From NCBI GenBank assembly GCA_002714465.1, contig PAXL01000019.1, positions 191,082 to 251,483 of the forward strand: 60,402 nt of DNA, read 5' to 3'. This DNA comes from Gemmatimonadota bacterium (GTDB taxonomy: Bacteria > Latescibacterota > UBA2968). The notes under the pieces are model-generated. The model had not been told where the DNA came from. It saw nothing but the letters and a program-made list of their open reading frames with translations, and did not search any database. Position numbers and translations under genes: made by a program. Of the stretch, positions 34,273-43,191 are shown piece after piece; the first letter of the stretch is position 1, and the number at the start of each line of letters is the position of its first letter.

Positions 34273-34797
34273 TCAGTCGCGGTATGCTTCCTCGTCGTCA
34301 TCCTCAGGTGGTGCGCCCTGGTCCGCGATCAGACCCCAGAGGTGATTGAGTTCGTCATTGGACTGACGGATACGGGCCGCCAGTGTGGCAATCACGTTTC
34401 GTGATACTGTGACCTCGATGTCCTTGTTCTTTCGCATCACGCCTTCCAACTGATACTTTCCGAGCACGAAAAGTGCAGAATCCTCTGCCGCCACGACCGT
34501 CGCCGAACGAGGCTCGTCTGTGAACATTCCCATCTCACCGACAGGGGCCAATGGAGATATCGTGGCGATCTGGGTGTCATCGTCAGTGCGAACGGAAAGC
34601 GATCCGCTCAGAAGGATATACATCTGGTCGCTTCTGTCCCCGAATTGACAAAGCGTCTCTCCCGATGTCAGATTCCGTCGTTCACAGACCCTAAGGATCA
34701 GCGCAGCCTGATTCGGCTGGAGCCCGGAGAACAGCGGAAGGCGTTTGACGGCCTCTGCGAATTGTGAAACATCCTTGTTCACGAGTGTATCTCCCAA
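34273..34797 (-). CDS. Cyclic nucleotide-binding domain protein without DNA-binding domain
   Basis: 174 residues. One CRP-like cNMP domain: LPLFSGLQPNQAALILRVCE, GETLCQFGDRSDQMYILLSG, then the phosphate-binding cassette GEMGMFTDEPRSATVVA (about residues 87-103; canonical GE...L...RSAT). A C-terminal helix and acidic tail (EDDDEEAYRD) follow in place of the helix-turn-helix of CRP/FNR regulators. It may therefore be a stand-alone sensor or protein-interaction module rather than a transcription factor. Divergent from lysA, with a palindrome between them. Confidence 0.8.
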   Translation of the reverse strand: MGDTLVNKDVSQFAEAVKRLPLFSGLQPNQAALILRVCERRNLTSGETLCQFGDRSDQMYILLSGSLSVRTDDDTQIATISPLAPVGEMGMFTDEPRSATVVAAEDSALFVLGKYQLEGVMRKNKDIEVTVSRNVIATLAARIRQSNDELNHLWGLIADQGAPPEDDDEEAYRD

Positions 34798-34939
34798 AGG
34801 TGTTCTCAGAAACTCATAAGAACCAAGGCCTGGCTAGGAACATTAAAGAACACTGAAGCGTCACGTCCCCGAAAGGCGGAAGTGTTGTTGGGTTGGTTAC
34901 GCTGCCTCGCTGGGTGAGTAGCCCATTTCGTGCTTTTCG

Positions 34940-34955
34940 TGTAAGGTTTCTTACA
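34940..34955. promoter_or_regulatory. Perfect palindrome in lysA upstream region (possible operator)
   Basis: TGTAAG-GTTT-CTTACA is a 16-bp perfect inverted repeat 59 bases before the lysA ATG, followed by TATCAT (34962-34967), a possible -10 element. Spacing suits a dimeric repressor site for lysA or the divergent cNMP gene. The cNMP protein itself lacks a DNA-binding domain, so the regulator is elsewhere. Confidence 0.4.
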
Positions 34956-35013
34956 ATGTCGTATCATATTGTGTTTTCGCAAAATAAACAGTGATCCAGA
35001 ACCCGGAGTCCGA

Positions 35014-36288
35014 ATGGATTTGATTCCTTTTCTGTCGGCAGAACAGGTCCGGCACATTCAGAATACCTACGGAACGCCTGTCTATGTATACGACCAGCAG
35101 ACGCTAGAAGACCAGGCCGATTGTGTGCTGGATTTCCCGAACGCATACGGGCTGATTGCCCGATATGCGATGAAAGCCTGTCCTTCGGGAGCTGTCCTGC
35201 GCGTCCTGACGGACCGAGGACTGCACATCGACGCGAGCAGTGGCTATGAGGTTGAGCGGGCCCTGAAAGCAGGAGTCGAGCCGGACAAGATTCAGCTGAC
35301 GACGCAACAAATCCCTGACAATATTGGCGAGTTGCTCGACAGGGGGTGCCGGTTCAATGCCTGCTCTCTCGCCCAGATCGATGCTGTCGGCGAGGCTAGG
35401 CCGGGTTCAGACATCGCGATACGAATCAATCCCGGGCTCGGCTCCGGCCACAGTAATCGGACAAACGTCGGCGGCCCGGCTGCAAGCTTCGGAATCTGGC
35501 ACGAATATATGCAGGAGGCACTCTCGATCGCTGCCAGACACGATTTGACTGTACATCGGATGCATACGCATATCGGGTCAGGATCCAACCCGGAGGTCTG
35601 GGAACGTGTGGCCCTAATGTCTCTCGAGATCTGCTCACGCATCGAGGGCGCAAATTCGCTGAGTCTCGGAGGGGGCTACAAGGTCGGTCGCTTGAAGGGA
35701 GAGGTGTCAACTGATCTGCAGAAGATCGGTCTGCACATCGTGGAGGTCTTCCGTGCTCACGCGCAGAAGCACGGGCAGGAACTGGAGCTGGAAGTCGAGC
35801 CCGGGACCTACCTTGTCGCGAATGCCTGCGCGCTTTTATCCTCGGCTGTCGATGTTGTCGACACGGGCGAAGGGGGATACCGGTTCATCAAGGTTGATAC
35901 GGGGATGACCGAACTTCTGCGCCCAAGTCTTTATGGCGCCCAGCACCCGATCGAAGTAGTGCCCGTCGAAGAGGGCGAACGTCCGCACGTAGAGTATATC
36001 GTGGCCGGACACTGCTGCGAGAGCGGCGACGTGATTACGCCCGCGCCGGACGACCCGGAAGGACTAGAGACACGGTTCCTGACCGAGACGAGAATCGGCG
36101 ATGCGGTCGTGATCGGTGGTGCCGGGGCCTACTGCTCGGGGATGTCGGCCAAGAACTACAATTCCTTCCCTGAAGCGTCCGAGATCATGCAGATGAAGGA
36201 CGGATCGTTCGAGCTGATTCGGAAGCGACAGACGCTCGATCAGGTGCTACAGAATGAAGTCCTGCCAGATGCCCTCTTGGATGTATAG
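35014..36288 (+). CDS. lysA: Diaminopimelate decarboxylase
   Basis: 424 residues from ATG 35014, with CGGAG six bases upstream (the frame is open back to 34969, but that part does not align with the family). Fold-type III PLP enzyme: TPVYVYDQQTL near the N-terminus, ARYAMKACPSGAVLRVL with the PLP lysine K54, MHTHIGSGS, SLGGGYKVG, EVEPGTYLVA, and HCCESGDVITP with the catalytic Cys of the second subunit. Last step of lysine synthesis from meso-diaminopimelate. Carboxynorspermidine or other group IV decarboxylases are possible, but the CESGD motif and length favour LysA. Confidence 0.85.
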   Translation: MDLIPFLSAEQVRHIQNTYGTPVYVYDQQTLEDQADCVLDFPNAYGLIARYAMKACPSGAVLRVLTDRGLHIDASSGYEVERALKAGVEPDKIQLTTQQIPDNIGELLDRGCRFNACSLAQIDAVGEARPGSDIAIRINPGLGSGHSNRTNVGGPAASFGIWHEYMQEALSIAARHDLTVHRMHTHIGSGSNPEVWERVALMSLEICSRIEGANSLSLGGGYKVGRLKGEVSTDLQKIGLHIVEVFRAHAQKHGQELELEVEPGTYLVANACALLSSAVDVVDTGEGGYRFIKVDTGMTELLRPSLYGAQHPIEVVPVEEGERPHVEYIVAGHCCESGDVITPAPDDPEGLETRFLTETRIGDAVVIGGAGAYCSGMSAKNYNSFPEASEIMQMKDGSFELIRKRQTLDQVLQNEVLPDALLDV

Positions 36289-36415
36289 CAACGGAAAACA
36301 CGGAGGGCGGACGTAAAGGTTCTGAGACCACTCGGTGGAGCCTCGGGATCCCCGCGGTCTTTCCCCGCCGCCCCAAGCAGCCCAGCAAGTGCACTTGACT
36401 ACCTGAAGGATATGG

Positions 36416-37831
36416 ATGGCACTTTTTGAAACACTGAACGACTTCAAGATCAAGCAGATGCCCGAGCGGAAGTCCCGGTTCTGGCAGATGGCAGGGCCTG
36501 GGGCGATTCTCGTCGGGCTGTCTATCGGCGCAGGCGAGATCATCATATGGCCGCGGCTGGTGGCGGAGTATGGTGCCGATATGGTGTGGGCAGCGGTCCT
36601 TGGGGTCTTCCTGCAGATGTGGATCAACCTCGAGGTCGGACGGTGGACGGTAGCGACCGGGGAGACGGTGTTCACGGGGTTTGCGAGGATATGGCGAGGT
36701 TTCGCGCCCATTTTCATCCTGCTTACGGTGTTCTCGTGGATCGCGCCCGGATGGGGACGTGCGAGCGGGCTCGCACTGAAAGCGCTTCTCGTTGGCCCAG
36801 ATGGATTCGGATCCGACACGTTCTGGACGATCGTGACCTTCGCGGGCTGCGCACTCCTCCTGTTTGGTCCGAAGGTGATCTACGGATCAGTCGAGAAGTC
36901 GGTCGAGTTACTCGTTCTGATTGTGACCGTGGGTCTGATATTCGTGGCTTTGGGGGTCGGTACGGCAGACACGTGGGGCTCTCTGTTTCGTGGTGCGATC
37001 AACTTCGGCTACAAGCATCCGCAGGTCACGGTGAAGCAGATGTTTATCGCGATTGTGTTTGCGGGGGCGGGTGGAACGGCGAACTTGTTCTACACCTTCT
37101 ACCTGCGTGACAAGCACATTGGGATGGGTGTTCATTTGCCGTCCATGGAGAACCCGCTAAGAGGGCGTACCGAAAAGGTTCCGACAACCGGGTTCCGATA
37201 CGAGGAGACAGAGGAGAACGCGAGCCGGTTCCAAGCTTGGTGGGATTACATCAAGAAGGATCAGATGCTTTTCTTCTGGGCGTTGAACACAGTGACGATG
37301 ATACTGTTTATCTTCGGCTCGCTGGCCGTCTTGCATCCACGTGGGATCGTACCCGCAAGCGGTACGCTGATCTGGGACGAAGCTCAGATTCTGGGTGAAG
37401 TCTGGGGGCCAGCTGGGCGAACCGTTTTTCTGCTCGTCGGGTTGGCTACGCTGTTTGGTACACAGCTTGCCCTGATCGACGGCGTATCGCGTTCGATCGC
37501 CGACATTCTTTCGACGAACTTCTCCTTTGCGAAGAGTCGTAACACGAACTGGTGGTATGTGCTCATCGCCGCGCTATGGATGGTCGCCGGTTGTGTGATC
37601 ACTTACGTGATGGAGGCGCAGGGCGTGACCGAGCTCGGTTTCCTGTTCAACGCAGCGTATATCGGTGGTTTTGCGATGGCGATTTACGTACCTCTTTTGT
37701 TGATCGGGAACCGAAAGTTCTTGCCCGACTCGGCAAAGCCTGGAGCGTGGTGTACGATCATGATGACGATCGCCTCGATCGTCTACGTCGCGTTCGCGGT
37801 TTCGTGTCTGATCTGGGAGTTTACAGGGTAG
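36416..37831 (+). CDS. Divergent Nramp-family transporter
   Basis: 471 residues, about 11 membrane helices, with the Nramp-style opening AGPGAILVGLSIGAGEIII. The metal-binding motif of helix 1, DPGN in true Nramps, is replaced by SIGAGE, and helix 6 has AGAGGTANLFYTFYLRD in place of MPHN. The protein therefore probably does not carry Mn/Fe in the usual way. ATG 36416 is preceded by GAAGGA. It follows lysA by 127 bp on the same strand. Substrate unknown; it could be a cation, a small organic molecule, or an electroneutral cargo of the LeuT fold. Confidence 0.75.
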   Translation: MALFETLNDFKIKQMPERKSRFWQMAGPGAILVGLSIGAGEIIIWPRLVAEYGADMVWAAVLGVFLQMWINLEVGRWTVATGETVFTGFARIWRGFAPIFILLTVFSWIAPGWGRASGLALKALLVGPDGFGSDTFWTIVTFAGCALLLFGPKVIYGSVEKSVELLVLIVTVGLIFVALGVGTADTWGSLFRGAINFGYKHPQVTVKQMFIAIVFAGAGGTANLFYTFYLRDKHIGMGVHLPSMENPLRGRTEKVPTTGFRYEETEENASRFQAWWDYIKKDQMLFFWALNTVTMILFIFGSLAVLHPRGIVPASGTLIWDEAQILGEVWGPAGRTVFLLVGLATLFGTQLALIDGVSRSIADILSTNFSFAKSRNTNWWYVLIAALWMVAGCVITYVMEAQGVTELGFLFNAAYIGGFAMAIYVPLLLIGNRKFLPDSAKPGAWCTIMMTIASIVYVAFAVSCLIWEFTG

Positions 37832-37907
37832 CCTCTTCCCGCGCCCAATGGTTTCCCTGCATCGATCATAAGTTTGCGTGTGCAGCCCCGAACAGTGTGG
37901 CTCAGAA

Positions 37908-39386
37908 TCAGGTTAAGGACAACACCTCACCCTGACCCGTCTGCGGCGGGACTGGCCAATGGCTGCCTCTCTGACCAGTCAGACCACGATTTGGCTGTGG
38001 CTCGTACTCCTTGTCCGGGAGACCTACCCATTTCCCCTCTTGGATCCACTCTTCATCCCCGCCATAGAGCTCCTGTGCCATTAGGTCCTTCAAGCGCTTC
38101 TCGATCTTGGCGTGACTCGATTGACCGGACAGATTCACGAGCTCGTTTGGATCCTCGTCGAGATCGAAGAGCTGGGTGTGGTTTCCGACGGGGTAATAGA
38201 TGAGCTTGTGCCGGCCATCGTGAATCATTCGCGTTGCTGTCGCCCCGTCGCTGCACTCGCCATACAAATGTGGACGCGATCCCTCGCTGACCATCGAGAT
38301 CCCTTCGGCCGACTCGGGGATCTCGACTCCAGCCAGATCGAGCAGGGTCGGCATGATGTCCTGCCATCCGACCAGCCGGTTGTCGACTTTGTGGTGGCCG
38401 ACACGATCGTCGTTTGTGGATCCGACCAAAATCATCGGGACACGAGCGGAGTCTTCGTAGAAAAGCCGTTTCGCCCATTGATGGTGATTGCCAAGCATGT
38501 CACCGTGATCAGACGTGAACAGGATGATCGTATCGTCGAGAAGACGCTCTTCCCGAAGCGTGCCGATCACGATCCTGAGTTGATGATCGATGTGTGTGCA
38601 CATTGCGTAGAAGGCACGCCGGGCGGATCGGATCTGATGGTCGGTAAAGTCCTCCCAGGATGACTGACGCGTACGAAGTGCCCACGGAAGCGCGTTGAGG
38701 TCCTGCGCCCACTTTCCAATGTAGGGCTGTGGCGGCTCGATATCGCGATACATGTCGATGTAGCAACCGAGGGGTGTAAGGGGCGGGTGTGGGTGGCAGT
38801 ATGAGAGGTAGTAGAAGCTGGGCTTCGTCGGGTCTCTGCGCTGGATCAACCTCGCCATCTGCTGTGTGGTCCAGTTCGTGACGTGACAGTGTTCCGGAAG
38901 ATGCCAGGGACGATTTAGATAATCGTTATTGTTCATCCCGCTTGCGAACATCTTGCCAGCAAATCCCTGATCTCCCAGATACAGCTCGTAGTCATCGACA
39001 GCCTCGAACTGCGACCGGCCTTCCTCGTGTAGGATGACATCATCGAAGCCGATTCGGTCTCGCTGCGGATACACATGAAGCTTGCCGGCTGCGAAGGCTT
39101 GATAACCATTGTTTCGGAATGTCTGTGCGAGGGTTGGGATATCGGGCATACGGAGTGTTTCGTTGAAGTGCCTGTCTCCGTGAGTGCGGCAGGTGGTTCC
39201 GGTCATCAATGTTCTGCGTGCCGGTATGCAGACGGGGCACTCGCTGTAGGCGCGAGGGAATCGACACCCGTTCTTGGCGAGCTGGTCGAGCGTCGGGGTC
39301 TGGATTGCTGGGTGGCCAGCGACGCCGAAGAGGGATCCGGGCCAGTGGTCTGTGCAGATCAGGAGTACGTTTGGATGGTCTGGCAA
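37908..39386 (-). CDS. Type I sulfatase (formylglycine-dependent)
   Basis: 492 residues, no signal peptide. The activation motif CxPxR is C53-I-P-A-R57 (SECPVCIPARRTLMTG), so Cys53 should be oxidised to formylglycine by a maturase not encoded here. D13 in LLICTDHWPG and SDHGDMLGNHHQWAKR supply the Ca2+ and substrate ligands. C-terminal substrate-recognition region includes HLYGECSDGATATRMIHDGR and LFDLDEDPNELVNL. Typical for marine polysaccharide-sulfate or choline-sulfate-type substrates; target not predictable. It ends 76 bp from the convergent Nramp gene. Confidence 0.92.
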   Translation of the reverse strand: MPDHPNVLLICTDHWPGSLFGVAGHPAIQTPTLDQLAKNGCRFPRAYSECPVCIPARRTLMTGTTCRTHGDRHFNETLRMPDIPTLAQTFRNNGYQAFAAGKLHVYPQRDRIGFDDVILHEEGRSQFEAVDDYELYLGDQGFAGKMFASGMNNNDYLNRPWHLPEHCHVTNWTTQQMARLIQRRDPTKPSFYYLSYCHPHPPLTPLGCYIDMYRDIEPPQPYIGKWAQDLNALPWALRTRQSSWEDFTDHQIRSARRAFYAMCTHIDHQLRIVIGTLREERLLDDTIILFTSDHGDMLGNHHQWAKRLFYEDSARVPMILVGSTNDDRVGHHKVDNRLVGWQDIMPTLLDLAGVEIPESAEGISMVSEGSRPHLYGECSDGATATRMIHDGRHKLIYYPVGNHTQLFDLDEDPNELVNLSGQSSHAKIEKRLKDLMAQELYGGDEEWIQEGKWVGLPDKEYEPQPNRGLTGQRGSHWPVPPQTGQGEVLSLT

Positions 39387-39397
39387 GGTTCCTCCAG

Positions 39398-39437
39398 AAA
39401 ATTGAAAAGTGACAATTGCGAAATGAGAATTGAAAAG
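39398..39437. repeat. A/T-rich ATTGA-type intergenic repeat, copy 2
   Basis: Three ATTGA/ATTG words separated by purine-rich DNA fill the whole spacer between the sulfatase start and the PhyH stop: AAAATTGAAAAGTGACAATT, then GCGAAATGAGAATTGAAAAG. Resembles the tracts at 14755 and 53532. Confidence 0.45.
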
Positions 39438-40247
39438 CTAGTTGGTCACAAGTGTAGGGCGAGATGAACGATAGGGGGGCTCGAACATGGCTCGTTGTCT
39501 GGGGGTGAATTCATCCAAAGACTCTTCGACCCCTTCAGGGATATAGCGGCGAGCGTAGGTGAGGTGGCCGGGTGAGTACTTGTATAGGATCGACCGGCGT
39601 TCGTGGGCAGCCTTCCAAGGCATGGTGCCGTGGGTCAAGGCCTCTGTGAAAATGATGGCGGATCCGGCGCGGGCCTCGATCTGTTGGACGACACCGACGT
39701 CCTTTTCGAGACGTGCGACGAGGGGAGGGGTGACATAGTTAGATTTATGGCTACCGGGGATGCAGGCGAAGCCGCCATCACCCGTGCCTACATCCGTCAA
39801 TGCCCAAGAAACAACTGTGAGACCGCATCTCATTCGGCCGTTGTGGAACTGGTAGAAGTGTGTGAAGTCGTCCGCCGTTCCACCACCGTGTAGCACGTGA
39901 CCTTCGGCGCCGTCGACTGTTACGATTCCGTAGAGGTGATCAAGTCGAAGCCCGTCTCGCAACAGGTCCAGCAGGTATGGCAGAATCCGTTCATGGTCAA
40001 GCAGAGCTCGGAAGGGTTCGCACCAAGGCTTAGGCCAGGTGAGCATGCCTCCTAGATCGCCTCGTCCTTGCTTGCCGACAAGCGCAGTAGAGCCCCGTGA
40101 AAGGGTCTGTTCTGCCGATCGAATCTGAATTTGTTCCTGATTCTGGTCGATAGATTCGTTTAACTTCGCAAGTTCATCTACGGTTAGCACGTCTTCAACG
40201 ACCAGGTAACCGTTCAGGTCGAAGAAATACTTTTCGTATTCGTTCAT
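39438..40247 (-). CDS. Phytanoyl-CoA dioxygenase family protein with H-G-G in place of HxD
   Basis: 269 residues from ATG 40247 (GGGAG seven bases upstream; ATG 40271 is possible). The PhyH double-stranded beta-helix is recognised from FFDLNGYLVVEDVLTVDELA, WALTDVGTGDGGFACIPGSH and the distal ALTHGTMPW with H206 and R217/R218. At the first metal position the sequence is VLHGGGTADD: H120-G-G where canonical enzymes have HxD. Glycine or alanine there is known in non-haem iron halogenases (SyrB2, WelO5), so chemistry may differ from hydroxylation, or iron binding may be lost. Substrate unknown. Confidence 0.82.
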   Translation of the reverse strand: MNEYEKYFFDLNGYLVVEDVLTVDELAKLNESIDQNQEQIQIRSAEQTLSRGSTALVGKQGRGDLGGMLTWPKPWCEPFRALLDHERILPYLLDLLRDGLRLDHLYGIVTVDGAEGHVLHGGGTADDFTHFYQFHNGRMRCGLTVVSWALTDVGTGDGGFACIPGSHKSNYVTPPLVARLEKDVGVVQQIEARAGSAIIFTEALTHGTMPWKAAHERRSILYKYSPGHLTYARRYIPEGVEESLDEFTPRQRAMFEPPYRSSRPTLVTN

Positions 40248-40584
40248 TGGATGCTCCCATTGGATCGACATCCTGCGAACAACACCTTTAACTACGTGTC
40301 AATATCGAAACTCATGTGAGAAATGAAAAGACGTTCAATGCAGGGAACGCGGGGAATGCAAATGAGCGATTGGGGGCCACGGCGGGATGAGGGCAATCAG
40401 TTCCGCATGCCGGTGCTTGCTGCCTATGGTGGGGACGTCTTTCTTTCCGAGATGGTATCGCTGAGGTGCATCGCGGCAAGCGGACCGATACTCGGTGGCG
40501 TGGCTCTGACTTCCTGGAAATGTAAAGCATAGATGGCGGTCTGAGAGTGCTCTGAACCTGAGTCTGCTGTCGAGTTGCAAGCCA
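40248..40584. other. Spacer, no gene seen
   Basis: About 340 bp between the minus-strand PhyH gene and DUF5069. Short open frames here lack ribosome sites and protein-like composition. No repeat or terminator with a U tract was found. It probably contains the PhyH promoter. Confidence 0.5.
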
Positions 40585-41010
40585 TCAGTCCAGGCGTCCC
40601 TCATCCTTCTCGATCAGATGAAAGAACGTCACTATGTCGTCCCGGTTAGAGATACCGTAGGCGTCCTTTCGCTTCTGAACGTACTCGGCAAAGCCCTGAT
40701 TTTCGTCCATTGTTCCAAGCTTTGATATGTATGCGTTCCACATTTCGATGTCGAATTCGTCGGGGCGTCTCCCGTTTTCGAAACACCAATCCACCATCTC
40801 AGAGTTCGTCAACCCTTGATCGATCTGTTCGACCACGTCCGCATACCTCACTTTCAAGAACTTACAGCACCGCTCGTCGTGTCCCTTCCCTAAGTTCGGA
40901 TGGTAATCTTCGTGGAGCGTGCCTTCCCCATGCTTTCTGGCTTTATCGAGCATGCGGGGGAGCCAGAGAATGCCCTCCAGCTTGTCTTTTGGGCTGCAAG
41001 GAACGGACAT
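40585..41010 (-). CDS. DUF5069 domain protein
   Basis: 141 residues. DUF5069 pattern SPKDKLEGILWLPRMLDKAR (6-25), LHEDYHPNLGKGHDERCCKF, and LTNSEMVDWCFENGRRPDE. The C-terminal acidic helical region is VTFFHLIEKDEGRLD. Small soluble all-alpha protein common in cyanobacteria, Planctomycetota and related groups, with no known function. Preceded by AGGAGGAGT, a good ribosome site. Isolated by about 300-bp spacers on both sides, so probably monocistronic. Confidence 0.8.
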   Translation of the reverse strand: MSVPCSPKDKLEGILWLPRMLDKARKHGEGTLHEDYHPNLGKGHDERCCKFLKVRYADVVEQIDQGLTNSEMVDWCFENGRRPDEFDIEMWNAYISKLGTMDENQGFAEYVQKRKDAYGISNRDDIVTFFHLIEKDEGRLD

Positions 41011-41316
41011 TTACTCCTCCTTTTGTGTGTGTTGCCCACACGCGATGGTCGCGTAGAAGTTTCTGTATGCGGGGCCTGGGGTTGGTAGCCCAGTCTCGTG
41101 GGTGTGGAAGGATTCCGCAAGGCCGTGATTGAGCATCCGAAGTTTGATGGGCTCAGCTATTTAGCCATTGACGGCGGTCCCCGTGTGATTGCAAGCACTG
41201 TTCGATGCTGCGTTCAGTTGACCATCGGCATAACGAATACGCGAATATGGTTCAACGGTCAAGCAGGCACTGCCCCGTCTGAAACCGATATCGAAACGGA
41301 GTGTCACGGGGCAAAA
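41011..41316. other. Spacer between DUF5069 and the six-gene operon, no intact gene
   Basis: 306 bp. A forward frame from GTG 41098 reads VGVEGFRKAVIEHPKFDGLS and a little more protein-like text, but it has no ribosome site and ends inside the antisense dehydrogenase gene. It may be an eroded fragment; family not recognised. Confidence 0.3.
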
Positions 41317-42345
41317 CTAAAGACTGTGCCTGGCTAGCTTGGCCTGGAAGCCTGGTCGGTCGAGAACTTCAGTGTTTACGATGCCGTTGGGAATGCACCC
41401 TCGGGCGAGATCGATCGATTGGCGACACGCCATTCGGCCAAGATCGCGGAAGAGCTCGTTCGTCCAAGCAATCGCGTGCGGTGCCAGGATGACGTTGTCG
41501 AGTTCAGCCATTGGGTAGTCGTCCGGGACGGGCTCTGTGTCGTGGCAGTCGAGGGCCGCACCCGCGATCCTTCCTTCCCTAAGGGTCTCGAAGAGGGCTG
41601 CTTCGTTTACGATGCCTCCGCGCGCCGTGTTGATGAGGTAAGCCGTAGGCTTTAACAAAGCGAGCTCGTCGCGACCGATCAAATCGCGCGTTTCGTCTGT
41701 GAGCGGACAGTTGATCGAGATGAAGTCCGACTTGCGAAGGAGCTCTTCGAGGTTGACGAGCTCGACACCCTGCTCATTTGCGCTGTTCTCGGACACGAAC
41801 GGGTCGTGTGCGATGACGCTGGCCATTCGAAATCCGTCCAGCATACCCGCCAGAGCGGATCCGATTCCACCAAGCCCAACGATCCCGAGCACACGATCCC
41901 GCAACTCCGATCCCATGTGTGACGAACGATCGTCCCAGTTCCCGTTTCTGACGATGCGATCCTTGATCAGAAGGTTGTGGGAGATCGCCAGCATGAATGT
42001 GATGGTTGCTTCGGCGACCGAGTAATTGACGCCACCAGCCGTGATCGTGAGCGCGACATCGGCATCGGTACACGCGTCGACATCGATTGAGTCGTAGCCA
42101 ACTCCGAATCTGGATATCATCGTCAGACGGTCAGCATCGGCAAGTGTGGCTCCGGAAACGCGCGGAGTCAGAGCGATAACCGTGTCGGCATCGGCGATCT
42201 GGTCGGGTGTCATCTCGCTCTTGTGCTGATCGAAGAACTTCCAGTTGATCTTTGGCTCATCATCAAGCAAATCCAGCCCGATGTCCTGGTAGATGAGCGC
42301 GCCATCGCTCTGGAAGTCTGCAGTCAGTCGAACATTGAAACTCAT
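41317..42345 (-). CDS. D-2-hydroxyacid dehydrogenase (NAD-binding, SerA/GyaR type)
   Basis: 342 residues from ATG 42345, overlapping the PhyH stop by 4 bp (ATGA). The Rossmann motif VGLGGIGSALAG starts at 156, and the catalytic trio is R242 (NTARGGIVNE), E271 (DTEP) and H290 (LAPHAIAW). Reversibly reduces a 2-oxoacid to a D-2-hydroxyacid with NAD(P)H. No ACT domain, so it is not a feedback-regulated SerA. Last gene of an operon with an aminotransferase and RidA, so its substrate is probably the 2-oxo product of that aminotransferase (inference). Confidence 0.9.
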   Translation of the reverse strand: MSFNVRLTADFQSDGALIYQDIGLDLLDDEPKINWKFFDQHKSEMTPDQIADADTVIALTPRVSGATLADADRLTMISRFGVGYDSIDVDACTDADVALTITAGGVNYSVAEATITFMLAISHNLLIKDRIVRNGNWDDRSSHMGSELRDRVLGIVGLGGIGSALAGMLDGFRMASVIAHDPFVSENSANEQGVELVNLEELLRKSDFISINCPLTDETRDLIGRDELALLKPTAYLINTARGGIVNEAALFETLREGRIAGAALDCHDTEPVPDDYPMAELDNVILAPHAIAWTNELFRDLGRMACRQSIDLARGCIPNGIVNTEVLDRPGFQAKLARHSL

Positions 42346-43172
42346 TTCGATCCCCATCTTGTCAGGTTAATGCCGGGTGCTTTGCTACCCATACCTGCCG
42401 GTTTGTTGCCTTGTTCGAGGTCTGCTCTAACGGTGTTCCGGCTGAGGAAAAGGTGGTGAACATCTTCTGGCAGCGATTCAAGCTGCTCGGTCTGCCATTC
42501 TTCGATAGATCCGACGGGACCCGCCCACGTGGGCCGATAGGCGATCGCAAGCATTTCACGTGGACGATCACCAACGTTGGGTTGGCTGCCGTGGAAGACC
42601 TTGTGGTTAAGGAAGAGGGCTGATCCTGCCTTGGCCGTGACCGTCACCTCATCGGGATGCTTGGTGTAGCGCAAGTAAGGATTGCCGTCCGCGTGGAGTG
42701 ACAAGTGAGATCGGGGTAGGACCCTGAAGGGTGAGACCTGTTCCGTCAGGTCATCCAAGTAGTAGAGGACGCGAATCATGACCGGGACACTTCCCTCGTA
42801 GCCGAATATGCGTGAGCCATAAGGTTGGCCGTCTGTGTGGAGGCTGATTCCTGGGTGTCCCGGCTCTGATCGTGCATAGGCGTAGTGCGAGAAAACCAGG
42901 TCGTCTCCCAGGATAGACTTGAGGATGTCGAGTGTAGGGCGGTGTCCGATCAGGCGCGTCAACTCGCCACCCGTCCACTGGACGTCATTCCGGGTTTGCT
43001 GATGAATGCTGTAGTCCACGGCCTGTGTTTCCAGCTGAGCCGTCTCGGTCTTTAATTGCGTGACGTGATCCGGGTCGAGCAGGTCCGGGACGACAAAGTA
43101 CCCTTCCAGCTCGATCATCCTCAGGCGATCCGCTTCCGTCAGCTCCGACCAGTTTCTCTGATCCAGATTCAT
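42342..43172 (-). CDS. Phytanoyl-CoA dioxygenase family Fe(II)/2-oxoglutarate oxygenase
   Basis: 276 residues. N-terminal IELEGYFVVPDLLDPDHV is typical of PhyH. Complete 2-His-1-carboxylate triad: H112 and D114 (SLHTDGQPYG) and H194 (NHKVFHGSQPN), with R205 (GDRPREMLAIAYRP) for 2-oxoglutarate. Probably hydroxylates a small metabolite. Lies 19 bp after ridA and overlaps the hydroxyacid dehydrogenase start by 4 bp, so it belongs to the six-gene operon. Intact catalytic residues contrast with the HGG variant at 39.4 kb. Confidence 0.88.
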   Translation of the reverse strand: MNLDQRNWSELTEADRLRMIELEGYFVVPDLLDPDHVTQLKTETAQLETQAVDYSIHQQTRNDVQWTGGELTRLIGHRPTLDILKSILGDDLVFSHYAYARSEPGHPGISLHTDGQPYGSRIFGYEGSVPVMIRVLYYLDDLTEQVSPFRVLPRSHLSLHADGNPYLRYTKHPDEVTVTAKAGSALFLNHKVFHGSQPNVGDRPREMLAIAYRPTWAGPVGSIEEWQTEQLESLPEDVHHLFLSRNTVRADLEQGNKPAGMGSKAPGINLTRWGSK

Positions 43173-43191
43173 AGTTGTCCAGCGTATGATT

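Noticed and set aside
36300..36415. Metal-responsive riboswitch before the Nramp-like gene
   Set aside because: Only short GC hairpins (CCAC/GTGG) are present; none of the conserved yybP-ykoY or NiCo core elements could be identified.
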